Of a stretch of DNA of 64,000 nucleotides, positions 51,401 to 62,145 are shown one piece after another. The position numbers and the translations under genes were made by a program. Under the pieces are notes generated by a model, which saw only the letters and a program-made list of their open reading frames with translations, had not been told where the DNA came from and did no database searches. The stretch is taken from positions 43,287 through 107,286 of the forward strand of contig CANJKZ010001029.1 of NCBI GenBank assembly GCA_947471745.1, written 5' to 3'. Positions within the stretch are counted from its first letter, which is position 1. Each line of letters starts with the position of its first letter. Origin of the DNA: Closterium sp. Naga37s-1 (lineage: Eukaryota; Streptophyta; Zygnematophyceae; Desmidiales; Closteriaceae).

Positions 51401-54372
51401 GGGGACGGAGTGCGGTAGGGGAAGAGGCGGTAGTAGGGTACCGATTCGTCGAACGTGACGTCCTGAGAGGACAGAACACGGCGAGAGGTGGGGTGGTAGA
51501 ACTGCCACCCAGGCGCGTCTGGGGGGAACCCCAGGAAGACGCAAGGAGCAGCACGAGGGGACAGTTTGTCCGCAGACAAGTCGCGGACAAACGCCCGAGA
51601 TCCCCAGACCCGGAACGCCGACGCATCGCCCACCTTCCCGGTCCACAGCAAGGCTGGGGAGGTCTCCGGCCTGGAGACCCTGGGGTGAAGGTTGATCTGA
51701 CGTGCCGCGTACCTCACCGCAAACGGCCACAGAAAATGGGGGGCAGCCGCATGCATCATAGACGTACGAGCGACGTCCATGACCATGCCAATGCGGCGCT
51801 CAGCAATCCCATTTTGCTGCGGAGAGTCCGGGAGCGTGAAGGTCTGACGGATGCCTCGTGCACGACAGTAGGCTCGCAGAAGGCCAGAGGAGAACTCTCC
51901 GCCTCTGTCCGAGTGCAGACGCAGAACAGGAAAGTCGGAGCCAAAGCTCTGCCTGAGCTGGAGACGAGCTGCGCGGATCCAGTCGATCAGCACCTCAGTG
52001 ACATCACCCTTGCCGCGCAAGGGGAAGACTGCGGTGTAACGCGAGTAGTCGTCAACAACGAGCAGGAAGTAGCGCTCGTGACCCTGCCCACGGACGCGGG
52101 CTGGGCCCCACACGTCCATGTGGAGCGTCTGCAACGGGGCCTCTGTCGGAGGAAACTGGGAGGAGTGAGGGGCAGCACGCTGGCGCCCCTCGACACAGGG
52201 GACACAGGTAGGGCCAGGGCCCTGAGGAAGGGGAGGGAGGGACCGGGGGAGACCAGACACTAGAAGACGGGAGGCCATGCCTCTGAGCCGAAGCAGAGAG
52301 GGGTGACCAAGACGGTGGTGCCAGAGAAGAGTCTCGTGAGACAGGAGACGACAAGAACAGGGGGCAGACTCAGGACCAGACCTGGACGCAGCAGCAAACA
52401 CCTGACCCGACGAAGCGACTCTACCAGACTCAGTAACGGGAGGAGACGCAGTGGTCAGTGTGTACAGGCTCGACCCCGGCTGACGGGTAAACGTAGCCAG
52501 GTGTCGGCCTGTGCGAGCCTCTGTACAGTGCGTCACCCGCTGACGCGCAGGAGTGAACTGGTGTACACCCGCATCCTGTAGGTCAGCACCACTCACCAGG
52601 TTCGTAGAGAACGAGGGGAGGTAGAGACCAGACAGGGTGCCAGAGGGAGCCGCCGGACACGGGAGGACTGTGGAGAAGCGAGACAGGACAGGACCCCCAG
52701 AGGGGTCAGCCAGAGACACTGCAACCGGTCGACTCAGCGGTGTGAGTGTGGTGCGGTCCCTAAAGAAGGAGCGAGACGCCCCAGAGTCAAGGGTGAAGGT
52801 GAGGGAGGCCGAAGCCGACGTAGTACCTGAGAGCGCAGACTCACCAGTACCTGAGGACGCAGACACACGAGCACCTAGGGCAGCAGCGTCGCAAGCACCT
52901 AGGGCAGCAGCCTCACCAGGACCTAGAGCAGCAGTCTCAATACCCGGATCGGGCGGGAAACACCGGTAACAGTCACCCTCATCACTAATAGACACAGCAT
53001 ACATGGCAGAGAGAATAGCATCAAAGTCAAGATCATAGATGGCAACACCCGCCCTGGACAGGTCACCCCAACGAGGGATCTCTGAGGCCTCCGGGAACTG
53101 GTGACGCCACGCGTCCGTCAGGCGGCCAAAGCAGCGCTGAGTGGGGTGGGGACCCCCACACTGCTCACCCGCACGGTCGCCGGTGCGCAAAACGTAGGAG
53201 CACGGACCAAAATCCCCACCTCGCTGACGCGCAGTGTACCACTCACGAAGCTGCTGAGGGGACAAGGTGTCACTACCACGCTGCTGCTGCTGGCGCGAGC
53301 CACCACCGGAGCCACTCCTCTGCGAAGACCCGCGACCAGCACCACCTCCACCCCCGCCGCCTCCTCCGCCTCCGCCGCCTCCGCTACTGCCGCCTCCTCC
53401 ACCTCCGCCTCCGCCGCCGCCACCTCCGCCACCCCCGCTCCCACTGCCACCGCCGCGGACACCTCCGCCTCCACTGCCGCCACCGACTCCTCCACCCCCA
53501 CCTCCACTCCCACCGCCACCCCCACTCCCCCCACTGCCGCCACCTCCACCTCCACCGCCCCCGCTCGCTCCTCCAGCGCCCTTGCCCCCCTTGCCCTTGC
53601 CAGAGCGGCGTCTCCCACTAGGGGCAGACGCCACACCGACCGACTCAAGACCAAGGAGGTCGGCCGCAGCAGCAGAGGCAACAGAGGGCAGAAGGGGGGA
53701 GGGGGAACACCCCTCAAAGATGGGGGTGCGCGGGTCACCACGAGAGGCCCCTACAGCGACTATGGTCTTCTCGGCCGCTAGGAGGGACTTCTCGAGGAGG
53801 TCAACAGTGAGAGTGGTGGGACAGACAGAGAGAAAGTGGTCCCTGACTACGCGAAGGGAGTCAGGAAGGCGAGTGACTATGTAGTAAAGAGTGATGTACA
53901 TGGGGGGGGGGTTCTTGGCGCAGAAGTCAGCAGGGAGTGCAGCGCGGTAGCGAGTGTCACTAGTGCGGAGGTGCGTAATGAGGTCAGCGACTGTGGGAAA
54001 GGCAGCAAGGTCAGGAAAGAGGTACGGTAGCATGAGACGGCTCAGTGCAGCAGTGGCAGGGGAGGAGTAGCGCGCAACTACAGCGTCGTACAAGGTCTGA
54101 GCACTCTTGTACTGACTAAAGTGTGCACGCTCGGAGGTAGGGAGGTGGCGACGCACAGCAAGACGTGCAGCAGCGTCGCGCGTGGCCCACTGGGAGCGAA
54201 CAGTGGCGTCGGCGTCAGCAGCAGGGGCAGTGGAGGCGCCAGAGGTGAGGTCAAAGAGAGAGAGACCATCTGCCCTATCGCACTGTAAGAACAGCTGCAG
54301 GTCATCCACCCAGACCTCAAAGTCAATGGCCCGACCCTCAGCGTCAAAGACTAGAACACTAGGGGTAGCCAT
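48406..54372 (-). CDS. Family C copia gag-pol polyprotein, intact (1,988 aa)
   Basis: The start is taken at MATPSVLVFDAEGRAIDF (54372) because it aligns with the family A start. The frame is open eight codons further upstream. Order: gag (1-250), poly-Gly/Ser linker (270-375), zinc stretch C391-x13-C405-x3-H409-x4-C414, protease LDSGASRSFF with D529, pre-integrase HRLGH..CVPC, integrase D753/D822/E858 (DD35E), spacer with about a dozen GGAEP-type pentads, RT with YVDD at 1662-1665, RNase H with D1832 in HADASW, and a C-terminus VFTKALAPCDHQRFC. All catalytic residues are present and no frameshift is seen. Compared with family A the proteins are clearly homologous throughout. They differ most in gag and in the spacer. 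Confidence 0.96.
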   Translation of the reverse strand: MATPSVLVFDAEGRAIDFEVWVDDLQLFLQCDRADGLSLFDLTSGASTAPAADADATVRSQWATRDAAARLAVRRHLPTSERAHFSQYKSAQTLYDAVVARYSSPATAALSRLMLPYLFPDLAAFPTVADLITHLRTSDTRYRAALPADFCAKNPPPMYITLYYIVTRLPDSLRVVRDHFLSVCPTTLTVDLLEKSLLAAEKTIVAVGASRGDPRTPIFEGCSPSPLLPSVASAAAADLLGLESVGVASAPSGRRRSGKGKGGKGAGGASGGGGGGGGGSGGSGGGGGSGGGGGGVGGGSGGGGVRGGGSGSGGGGGGGGGGGGGGGGSSGGGGGGGGGGGGGGAGRGSSQRSGSGGGSRQQQQRGSDTLSPQQLREWYTARQRGGDFGPCSYVLRTGDRAGEQCGGPHPTQRCFGRLTDAWRHQFPEASEIPRWGDLSRAGVAIYDLDFDAILSAMYAVSISDEGDCYRCFPPDPGIETAALGPGEAAALGACDAAALGARVSASSGTGESALSGTTSASASLTFTLDSGASRSFFRDRTTLTPLSRPVAVSLADPSGGPVLSRFSTVLPCPAAPSGTLSGLYLPSFSTNLVSGADLQDAGVHQFTPARQRVTHCTEARTGRHLATFTRQPGSSLYTLTTASPPVTESGRVASSGQVFAAASRSGPESAPCSCRLLSHETLLWHHRLGHPSLLRLRGMASRLLVSGLPRSLPPLPQGPGPTCVPCVEGRQRAAPHSSQFPPTEAPLQTLHMDVWGPARVRGQGHERYFLLVVDDYSRYTAVFPLRGKGDVTEVLIDWIRAARLQLRQSFGSDFPVLRLHSDRGGEFSSGLLRAYCRARGIRQTFTLPDSPQQNGIAERRIGMVMDVARTSMMHAAAPHFLWPFAVRYAARQINLHPRVSRPETSPALLWTGKVGDASAFRVWGSRAFVRDLSADKLSPRAAPCVFLGFPPDAPGWQFYHPTSRRVLSSQDVTFDESVPYYRLFPYRTPSPPPPPLFLVPGPPPVDPLPPQGPAPSGVSQVDAVEPVEVTGDSGAAGGAEPGGAGPGGAGPGGAEPGGAESGGAESGGAEPGGAEPGGAEPGGAEPGGAECGGATPGGALPGGAGPGSAAPGGPPPRVSTRALSRREPLSPQELREWFARRWSRAAGAGGSSATEDAAVAGPGGARTGSTGAAGPAGSTGAGAAEGVGAETTTGGPAGGAPGVARGSGATGGAAGAGAPAGGTGAVPAVSGVATRPRPYFVPLLQQVLGLPPSPGPPPLLEGPQPVPSRSLLQPTSPLPAPSPYTGPTGGLTERREPASRPASPVRAARTSGRGLRQRPPPVPGTHRMSLRPSTAPLRAPLPSPPESSLPALPDPASDSLRAASPTVTRLLATVVTDPSFESTAASALVTELVDFAARCRLDYAASLVAESGSACPPSVGGECALGTDVLEDRQEEFQCLAAASPHLVSVLLTPEGDPDALDIPTPRSYAEAIEGPYSSQWQAAMDAEMASWKSTGTYVDAVPPLGANIVSGMWIFRVKRPPGSPPVFKARYVARGFSQRQGVDYFQTFSPTPKMTTLRVLLHVAAHRDYELHSLDFSTAFLQGSLHEEIWLRRPLGFTGSFPPGTQWSLRRPVYGLRQAPREWHDTLRTTLAALGFAPSTADPSLFLRTDTSLPPFYILVYVDDLVFATADTAGLAHVKSELQKRHTCTDLGELRSYLGLQITRDRARRTITLTQSHMVQQVLQRFGFTYSSPQATPLPTRHSLSALPSDESVESSGPYPELVGCLMYLMTCTRPDLAYPLSILARYVAPGRHRPEHMAAAKRVLRYLCSTSGMGLVLGGRSPVVLTGHADASWADDQATQRSSQGYTFSLGSGSVSWRATRSSSVLGSSCEAEIYAGAMAAQELRWLTYLLTDLGEPPRSPPVLYVDNKAMLALCREQRLEHRTKHIALRYFLARELQQRGQLRLAYVASQANTADVFTKALAPCDHQRFCTQLGLVPVLPHLLSS

Positions 54373-55470
54373 GACCCTAGACGACTGGCAGCGCAAACAG
54401 TAGGGTGAGGGCAGTGCAGTGAAAGGGCGCTGTGCTCACCAGACTGGACAGGTCGGGCGGCCCGGAAGGAGGGCGGCGCGGCGGCTCGGCGGCTCGGCTG
54501 CCGGGCGGCTCGGCGGCTCGGCGGCTCCGCTGCTGGGCGGCACGGCTGCTGGGCGGCTCGGCTGCTGGGCGGCTCGGCTGTTGAGCGGCTCGGCTGCTGG
54601 GCGGCTCGGCTGCTCTGCTGTCGGGCGGCTCGGTTGTGCTGCTGAGGGGCAGCACGGCTCGGGCTGCTCGGGCGGTGCGGGCGGCTCGGGCGGCTCGGGC
54701 GGCTCGGGCGGCTCAGCTCCTTAGCGGCACAGGCGGCGTGGGGACCGAGACGGCAGCGCGCGGCTGGGACGGGCGGCGCACGGGCGGCGTGGGGCCGGGA
54801 CTGCGGTGCGCGGCCGGGACGGGCGGCTCACGGGCTGCGTGGGGCCGGGACGGGCGGCACGCGGGCGTCGAGGGGCCGGGACGGGCGGCGCGCGGGCGTC
54901 GAGGGGCCGGGACGGGCGGCGCGCGGGCGTCTAGGGGTCGGGCCGGGTGGCGCGCGGGCGTCTAGGGGCCGGGACGGGCGGCGCGTGGGCGTCGAGGGGC
55001 CGGGACGGGCGGCGCGCGGGCGTCTAGGGGCCGGGACGGGCGGCGCGCGGGCGTCTAGGGGCCGGGACGGGCGGCTCACGGGCGGCGAGGGGCCGGGACG
55101 GGCGGCGCGCGGGCGTCGAGGGGCCGGGACGGGCGGCGCGCGGGCGTCGAGGGGCCGGGACGGGCGGCGCGCGGGCGTCTAGGGGCCGGGACGGGCGGCG
55201 CGCGGGGCGTCTAGGGGCCGGGACGGGCGGCGCGCGGGCGTCTAGGGGCCGGGCCGGGTGGCGCACGGGCGTCTAGGGGCCGGGACGGGCGGCGCGCGGG
55301 CGTCTAAGGGGCCGGGACGGGCGGCGCGCGGGCGTCTAAGGGCCGTGACGGGCGGCTAAAGGGGCCACTAGGGGCCAAGAGAGAGGGGAGCGCGACTCGG
55401 GTAGGGGCAGAGTGCGCTCCGGGCAGGAAAAAAAAACGGTGGGCCCTAGGAACAGTTCCCACGAGGGAAC
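54373..55470 (-). repeat. Family C leader with 31-bp minisatellite
   Basis: Between gag and primer site. About 54,450-54,720 has 15-18 bp repeats (gcggctcggctgctgg). About 54,800-55,360 has some 17 copies of a 31-bp unit containing gcgt(c/t)(g/t)aggggccgggac followed by gggcggcgcgcgg. The plus strand is G-rich. Arg/Pro-rich frames on both strands follow the repeat and are not genes. Confidence 0.9.
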
Positions 55471-55472
55471 CT

Positions 55473-55483
55473 GCTCGATACCA
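55473..55483 (-). promoter_or_regulatory. Primer-binding site, family C
   Basis: TGGTATCGAGC on the minus strand, adjacent to the LTR without a spacer. It lacks the A of the standard TGGTATCAGAGC. Family A lacks a different base. Confidence 0.75.
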
Positions 55484-55618
55484 TAAGAAGAATGAAGAAC
55501 GAGGATGATGAACTATGAATGAGGTGAGTACATATAGAAAACCCTAATTGGGTTGTACCCCCTATGGGATGCCCCACTATAGCCTACACAACAGCATAAG
55601 CTATATAATGTTCTGACA
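55484..55618 (-). repeat. Family C 5' LTR (135 bp)
   Basis: Identical to the 3' LTR. The TATA-like ATTATATAG near its start (minus strand, about 55,601-55,609) is the best promoter candidate. It is followed directly by the primer site. Confidence 0.95.
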
Positions 55619-55623
55619 GGAAG

Positions 55624-55975
55624 GACGCAGTGCCATCTGATGTGTGCCCGGGATCGCAGGAGGACGCTGACGTGGAGCACGACGACTAGTGCGAGCAGTA
55701 CGAACAGGCGACGCAGGACGCGACTCAGGCTCACGACGCTCAGCAAGACCTCCAGTAGGACCAGCGTAGGGAGAAGGAGCAGGCAGTGGGGAGGCCAGCT
55801 GTAACTGTGACTCGGACTGGACAGGCAGTGGACACTCTAAGGAAGGAGCAGGACCAGAAGAAGGCGGAAGACCAAGAACCTGCTCAAGGAGCGGAACAAA
55901 GTACGGCCGCGGCCGCGTAGCGCCTCCAGAACCAGCAGGGACAGCACCAGCATCTGCAGCGTCAGCACCAACTCC
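55624..55975 (-). mobile_element. Family B copia fragment, unit 2, right part
   Basis: Continuation of family B beyond the family C insertion (spacer region coding SPLPAPSPYAGPTGGL and VPLLEQVLGLPPS). It ends at the unit junction with the family A LTR stub at 55976. Confidence 0.88.
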
Positions 55976-56256
55976 AGGAACTACCCCACTACAGCCTAAA
56001 CAGACTATAGCAGATATAAGTTTGACACACCCCCATAGGCAAAGTGGGGGAGAACAAGAGGTCACAAGACCAGTCAAGAAAGACAAAGCAAGCTCAAGGT
56101 GGATCACAAAGTCACCACGCAGTCTGAGCACAAGCAAAGGGCCACAAGGCCAGTTCACATGCAGAGTTATATAAAGGAAAGCAAACAATACAGTGAACAC
56201 AACCTAGCAAGCGTAAGCATGCAGGTATAAGTATATAGAGTACAGTACAAGCAGAG

Positions 56257-59200
56257 TCAAGAAGTCAGCAAGTGAGGTACAGTAGGTACAAGGCCTAGAA
56301 CAGTACAGAAACGCTGATGATCACAAGGCTGAAGTGCCTTGGTGAAAACATCTGCAGTGTTGGCCTGTGAGGCCACGTAAGCAAGACGAAGCTGGCCACG
56401 CTGCTGCAACTCTCGAGCAAGGAAGTAGCGCAGAGCAATGTGCTTCGTTCTGTGCTCCAGTCTGTGCTCCTGACACAAGGCCAACATGGCCTTGTTGTCG
56501 ACGTACAGAACTGGAGGAGAACCAGGCGCCTCTCCCAAGTCGGTGAGCAGGTAGGTGAGCCAGCGAAGCTCCTGTGCAGCCATGGCCCCAGCGTAGATCT
56601 CAGCCTCACAACTGGAGCTGAGAACAGAAGAAGAGCGGGTAGACCGCCAAGAGACAGAACCGGAGCCAAGGCTGAAGGTGTAACCCTGTGACGACCACTG
56701 CGTAGCCAAGTCGTCAACCCAGGAGGCGTCAGCGTGACCAGTGAGGACAACTCGAGCCCGTCCTCCAAGCACGAGCCCCATGCCCGATGTACTGCACAAG
56801 TATCGCAACACCCTTTTCGCAGCATCCCAGTGCACCTTTCGGTGTCTGCCGGGAGCCACGTAGCGAGCCAGAAGGCTGAGAGGGTTTGCGAGGTCAGGTC
56901 GTGTGCAAGTCATCAGGTACATGAGGCAGCCCACAAGCTCTGGATACGGGCCACTCGGCTCTACGGACTCGTCCGAAGGTGGAGCTGAGAGCGAGTGACC
57001 GGTAGGCAGAGGAGTGGACTGTGGCGAGGAGTATGTAAAGCCGAAGCGCTGAAGGACCTGGTGCACCATGTGTGACTGAGTCAAGGTAATGGTGCGCTGT
57101 GCTCTGTCCCGGGTGATCCGCAAGCCAAGATAGCTTGTCAGCTCACCCAGGTGTGTGCACGTGTGTCTCTTCTGCAGCTCAGACTTCACGTGGGCGAGTG
57201 CCTCAGTGTCAGCAGTAGCAAAGACCAAGTCGTCTACGTACACGAGAACGTAGAACGGCGGCAGAGTAGTGTCAGTGCGTAAGAACAGAGAAGGGTCAGC
57301 AGTGGAAGGAGCAAAACCAAGAGCAGCAAGAGTCGTCCTGAGTGTGTCGTGCCACTCACGGGGTGCCTGGCGGAGACCGTAGACTAGCCGCCGGAGGCTC
57401 CACTGGGTACCAGCAGGAAACGACCCAGTGAAGCCAGGTGGGCGGCGCAGCCAGATCTCCTCGTGGAGGCTGCCCTGTAGGAAGGCTGTGCTGAAGTCAA
57501 GCGAGTGGAGCTCGTAGTCACGCTGAGCAGCAACGTGCAGCAGTACCCGAAGAGTGGTCATCTTCGGGGTAGGGGAGAAGGTCTGAAAGAAGTCAACTCC
57601 CTGATGCTGACTGAAGCCACGTACAACGTAACGCGCCTTGAAGGCAGGCGGAGAACCCGGCGGCCGCTTCACCCTGAAGATCCACATGCCACTGACGATG
57701 TTCGCCCCAGGTGGGGGAACCTCGTCTACGTAGGTGCCTGTGGACTTCCAGGAAGCCATCTCTGCGTCCATGGCTGCCTGCCACTGAGAGGAGTAGGGAC
57801 CCTCTATCGCCTCTGCGTAAGAGCGCGGGGTCGGGATGTCTAGTGGATCTGGGTCTCCCTCAGGGGCAAGCAGCATGGACACGAGATGAGGTGAAGCAGC
57901 TGCAAAGCACTCAAGGTCCTCGTGTCTGTCCTCAAGGACGTCCGTGCCAAGAGCACACTCACCCCCGACGGACGGAGGACAGACAGACGCAGACTCAGCA
58001 ACAAGACTAGCGGCGTAGTCTAGGCGACAGGCAGCAGCAAAGTCAACGAGCTCAGTAACAAGAGCAGACGCAGCAGTGGACTCAAACAGAGGGTCAGTGA
58101 CAGCAGTGGCCAGAAAGCGCGTGACAGTAGGACTAGCAGCACGAAGGGAGTCAGACTCCGGGTCCGGACCGTCAGGAAGAGAGGACGCAGGAGGAGACGG
58201 CAGAGGGACACGCTGTGGAGCAGTAGAAGGACGCAGAGTCATAGAGTGAGTGCCAGGGACAGGAGGAGGACGCGGACGCGAAACATGACTAGTGCGAACA
58301 GGTCGGACAGGCGACGCAGAGCGAGGCACAGGTGACACAGGACGCGAGTCAGGCTCACGACGCTCCGTAAGACCTCTAGTCGGTCCATAGTAAGGAGAAG
58401 GACCAGGCAGCGGAGAGGCCGGCTGAAACTGCGACTGGGACTGGACAAGCGGTGGACTCAGGAAAGGAGGAGGAGGAACAGGAGAAGGCGGAGAGCCAAG
58501 AACCTGCTGAAGGAGCGGAACGTAGTACGGCCGCGGCCGCGCAGCGCCTCCAGAAACAGCAGAGACAGAACCGGTACCCTCAGCCCCAGGGTCTCCAGTC
58601 CCAGCAGCACCTCCAGCAGCTCCAGCACCAGCACCACCTCCAGCAGCGCCAGTACCTCCAGTAGCCCCAGTAGCACCTCCAGCACCTCCAGCAGCTCCAG
58701 CACCAGCAGCACCAGCACCAGCAGCACCTCCAGCAGCTCCAGCACCAGCACCACCTCCAGCAGCGCCAGCACCTCCAGTAGCTCCAGTAGCACCTCCAGC
58801 ACCTCCAGCAGCTCCAGCACCAGCACCACCTCCAGCAGCGCCAGCACCAGTAGCACCTCCAGCAGCTCCAGCAGCACCAGCAGCAACTCGACAGCGCCGA
58901 GAGTACCACTCACGAAGCCGCTGTGGAGAGAGGGGCTCCCGCCGCGACGGGACACCTAGAGTACCTCCAGACTCAGTACCCTCAGGCGCCACACCCCCAG
59001 GCTCAGCACACCCAGTCTCAGCACCCCCAGACTCAGCACCCCCAGTCTCAGCACCCCCAGACTCAGCACCCCCAGTCTCAGCACCCCCAGTCCCCGCACC
59101 CGCAGGGTCAGCACCCCTAGCAGCACCTGAGTCGACAGCTACCTCGACCGGCTCGGCAGGGTCTACCTGGGACACACCTGAGGGGGCAGGACCCTGGGGG

Positions 59201-62145
59201 GGGAGGGGGTCTACCAGGGGAGTACCTGGTGCCAGGAAGAGTGGCGGGGGGGGGGGAGAGGCAGTGCGGTAGGGAAAGAGACGGTAGTACGACACCGACT
59301 CGTCGAACGTGACGTCCTGAGAGGACAGAACACGACGCGAGGTGGGGTGGTAGAACTGCCACCCGGGTGCGTCAGGAGGGAAGCCAAGGAAGACACAGGG
59401 AACGGCACGGGAGGACAGCTTGTCCGCTGTAGTATCGCGGACAAAAGCTCGAGATCCCCAGACTCGGAACGCTGACGCATCGCCAACCTTCCCCGTCCAC
59501 CTCAGTGTAGGTGTGGTCTCCGGCAAGGAGACACGAGGTCTGAAGGTTGATCTGATGCGCAGCGTACTGAACCGCGAACGGCCACAGAAAATGGGGAGCA
59601 GCCGCATGGATCATGGACGTACGAGCGACGTCCATGACCATGCCAATGCGGCGCTCAGCAATCCCATTTTGCTGCGGGGAGGCCGGAAGCGTGAATGTCT
59701 GGCGGATGCCCTCAAAACGACAGAAAGGCTCTCAGGAGGTCGGAGGAAAACTCCCCGCCTCTGTCTGAGTGCAGACGCAGAACAGGAAGGTCTGAGCCGA
59801 AACTCTCACTAAGCTGGCGACGAGCACCGCGGATCCAGTCGATCAACACCTCAGTGACCTCACCCTTGCTGCGTAAGGGGAAGACTGTGGTGTAACGCGA
59901 GTAGTCGTCAACGACCAGTAGGAAGTAACGCTCGTGACCCTGTCCACGGACGCGGGCTGGGCCCCACACGTCCATGTGAAGAGTCTGCAGAGGGGCCTCA
60001 GTCGGAGGAAACGAGGAGGAGTGAGGAGCGGCGCGCTGTCGGCCCTCGACACAAGGAACACAGGTGGGGGCAGGCCCCGGAGGAAGGGGAGGGAGGGACC
60101 TGGGGAGTCCAGAGACAAGAGCACGGGAGGCCATACCTCGAAGTCGAGGCAGGGAGGGGTGACCAAGGCGGTGGTGCCAAAGGAGAGTCTCGTGCGCCAG
60201 AGGACGACACGAGCAGGGGGCAGACGCAGGACTAGACCTGGACGCGGCAGCAAACACCTGACTGGACGCAGCTACCTGACCAGACGCAGGGACCGGAGGA
60301 GGCGCAGTAGTCAGTGTGTACAGACTCGACCCTGGCCGACGGGTGAACGTGGCCAGGTGGCGGCCCGTCCGAGAGCAAGTGCAGTGGGTCACACGCTGAC
60401 CTCCAGGGGTGAACTGGTCAACCCACGCGTCCTGGAGGTCAGCTCTACTCACCAAGTTCGTAGAGAACGAGGGGAGGTGGAGTCCCGACAGCAAGCCCGA
60501 CGGGGCCGCAGGACACGGTAGAACCGTGGAGGAGTGTGCAAGGACCGGGCCCCCGGAGGGGTCAGCAAGGGAGACCGCAACAGGCCGACTGAGGCGGCGT
60601 GAGCGTGGTGCTGTCTCTAAAGAAAGAGCGCGAAGCACCAGAGTCAAGTGTGAAAGTGTGAAGGGACTCAGTAGGTGCAGTACCAGAGAGAGGAGACGTA
60701 CCAGCACCTGGAGCAAGCAGACGCACTAGCACCTAGAGCAGCAGCCGCACTAGCACCTAGAGCAGCACCCACAGTGCCCGGGTCGGGCGGGACACGCAGG
60801 TAACAGTCACCCTCAGTAATATCAGCAAAAGCATACATGGCAGCAAGGATAGCATCAAAGTCTAGATCAAAGATAGGCACATTCTGCAGAAGCAGATCAT
60901 GCCAACGAGGAAGCTTAACGGCGTCAGGAAACTGGGCACGCCAAGCGTCAGTCAAGCGGGCCGAAGCAGCGCTGCGTGGTGTGTGGGAGACCACACACCT
61001 CCCCACTCCGAGTGCCGGTGCGAAGAACGTAAGAGCAGGGACCCGCACCCCCAGACCTCCCACGCCCAGCGTACCACTCACGAAGCTGCTGAACCGACGG
61101 GGTCTCACGGGTGCGCTGCTGCTGCTGGCGCTGGCTGCCACCAAGGCCTCCACGCTGCGTGGCTGCACCGCGACCAGCACCACCTCCTCCGCTACCTCCA
61201 CCACCGCTGCCGCCGCCTCCACCCCCTCCGCCACCCGCCGCCACGGCCTCCACTCTGCCGCCACCGACTCCCCCACTCCCTGTACCACCCCCACCACCAC
61301 CTCCACCTCCTCCACCGCCTCCACCGCTTCCCCCACCGCCCCCTCCACCACCCCTGCTTCCCTTGCCCTTGCCGGTGCGGCGTCGCCCACTAGAGGCAGA
61401 CGCAGCGCCGACCTCCTCAGTGCCAACGAGGTTGACAGCAGCAGCAGAGGCAACAGAGGGAGAAGGGGGACAGGGGAACACCCCTCAAAGAAGGGGGTGC
61501 GACGGTCGCCGCGAGAAGCACCGACAGCTAAGATACTCTTCTCAGCTGCAGCAAGGCGCTCCTCTAGCAAGTCGACAGTCAGCTCGGTGGGGCATAGGGA
61601 GAGAAAGTGGTCCCTGACTGAAGAGAGAGAGTCAGGGAGGCGGGTGACTAGGTAGTAAAAGGGTGATGTACATGGGGGGGGAGTTTCGTGGGAAGGAACG
61701 CAGTGGGAAGGGCAGCGCGGTAGCGGGCGTCACTGGTGCGAAGGTGAGCAACCAGGTCAGCAACTGTGGCAAAGGCGGCAAGGTCAGGAAAAAGGTACGG
61801 CAGCATGAGGCGGCTGAGGGCAGCAGTGGCAGGGGAGCTGTAGCGTGCAACTACAGCGTCGTACAGAGTCTTAGCACTCTTGTACTGACTAAAGTGCGCG
61901 CGCTCAGTAGACGGTAGGTGACTACGCACAGCAAGGCGGGCAGCAGCATCGCGCGTGGTCCACTGCGAGCGAACAGTACTGTCAGCATCAGCAGCAGGGG
62001 CAGTAGAGGCGCCAGACGTGAGATCGAACAGTGAGAGACCGTCCTTGCTATCGCACTGTAGGAAAAGCTGCAGATCATCTAGCCAGACCTCAAAGTCAAC
62101 TGCCCGACCCTCAGCATCAAAAGTAAGGACACTGAGACTAGCCAT
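56257..62145 (-). pseudogene. Family A copia polyprotein, copy 3, multiple frameshifts
   Basis: RT, RNase H and the spacer are open from 59,540 to 56,257 and almost identical to copy 2. Going 5', about ten one- or two-base indels break the frame, for example an added t near 59,539, an added a near 59,725, an added g near 60,593, a near 60,714, g near 60,958, c near 61,233, a lost g near 61,460 and an added t near 61,685. Most lie in short homopolymers. This fits poor consensus quality at least as well as biological decay. Substitutions are few, so the copy is young. Confidence 0.88.

Larger units (their letters stand above)
48066..55618 (-). mobile_element. Ty1/copia retrotransposon, family C, complete and probably recent
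   Basis: 7,553 bp inserted in family B. The two 135-bp LTRs (48066-48200 and 55484-55618) are identical, and the target is duplicated as GGAAG (48061-48065 and 55619-55623). The uninterrupted target is visible at 30673-30677. Element order on the minus strand: 5' LTR, primer site 55473-55483, GC-rich leader, open polyprotein, polypurine hairpin 48203-48223, 3' LTR. Identical LTRs and an undamaged frame argue for recent insertion and possible autonomy. Confidence 0.97.
31030..55975. repeat. Tandem segmental duplication, unit 2 (complete)
   Basis: This is the second complete unit, with the same order as unit 1. It differs in having one copy, not three, of the inner 6.7-kb segment. It also carries a complete family C copia element (48066-55618) inserted in its family B copy. 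Without family C and its duplicated target it is about 17,388 bp. Most of the 22-bp excess over unit 1 is explained by one extra 14-bp minisatellite repeat near 42,400 and by 8 bases that unit 1 has lost from family B. Confidence 0.93.
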
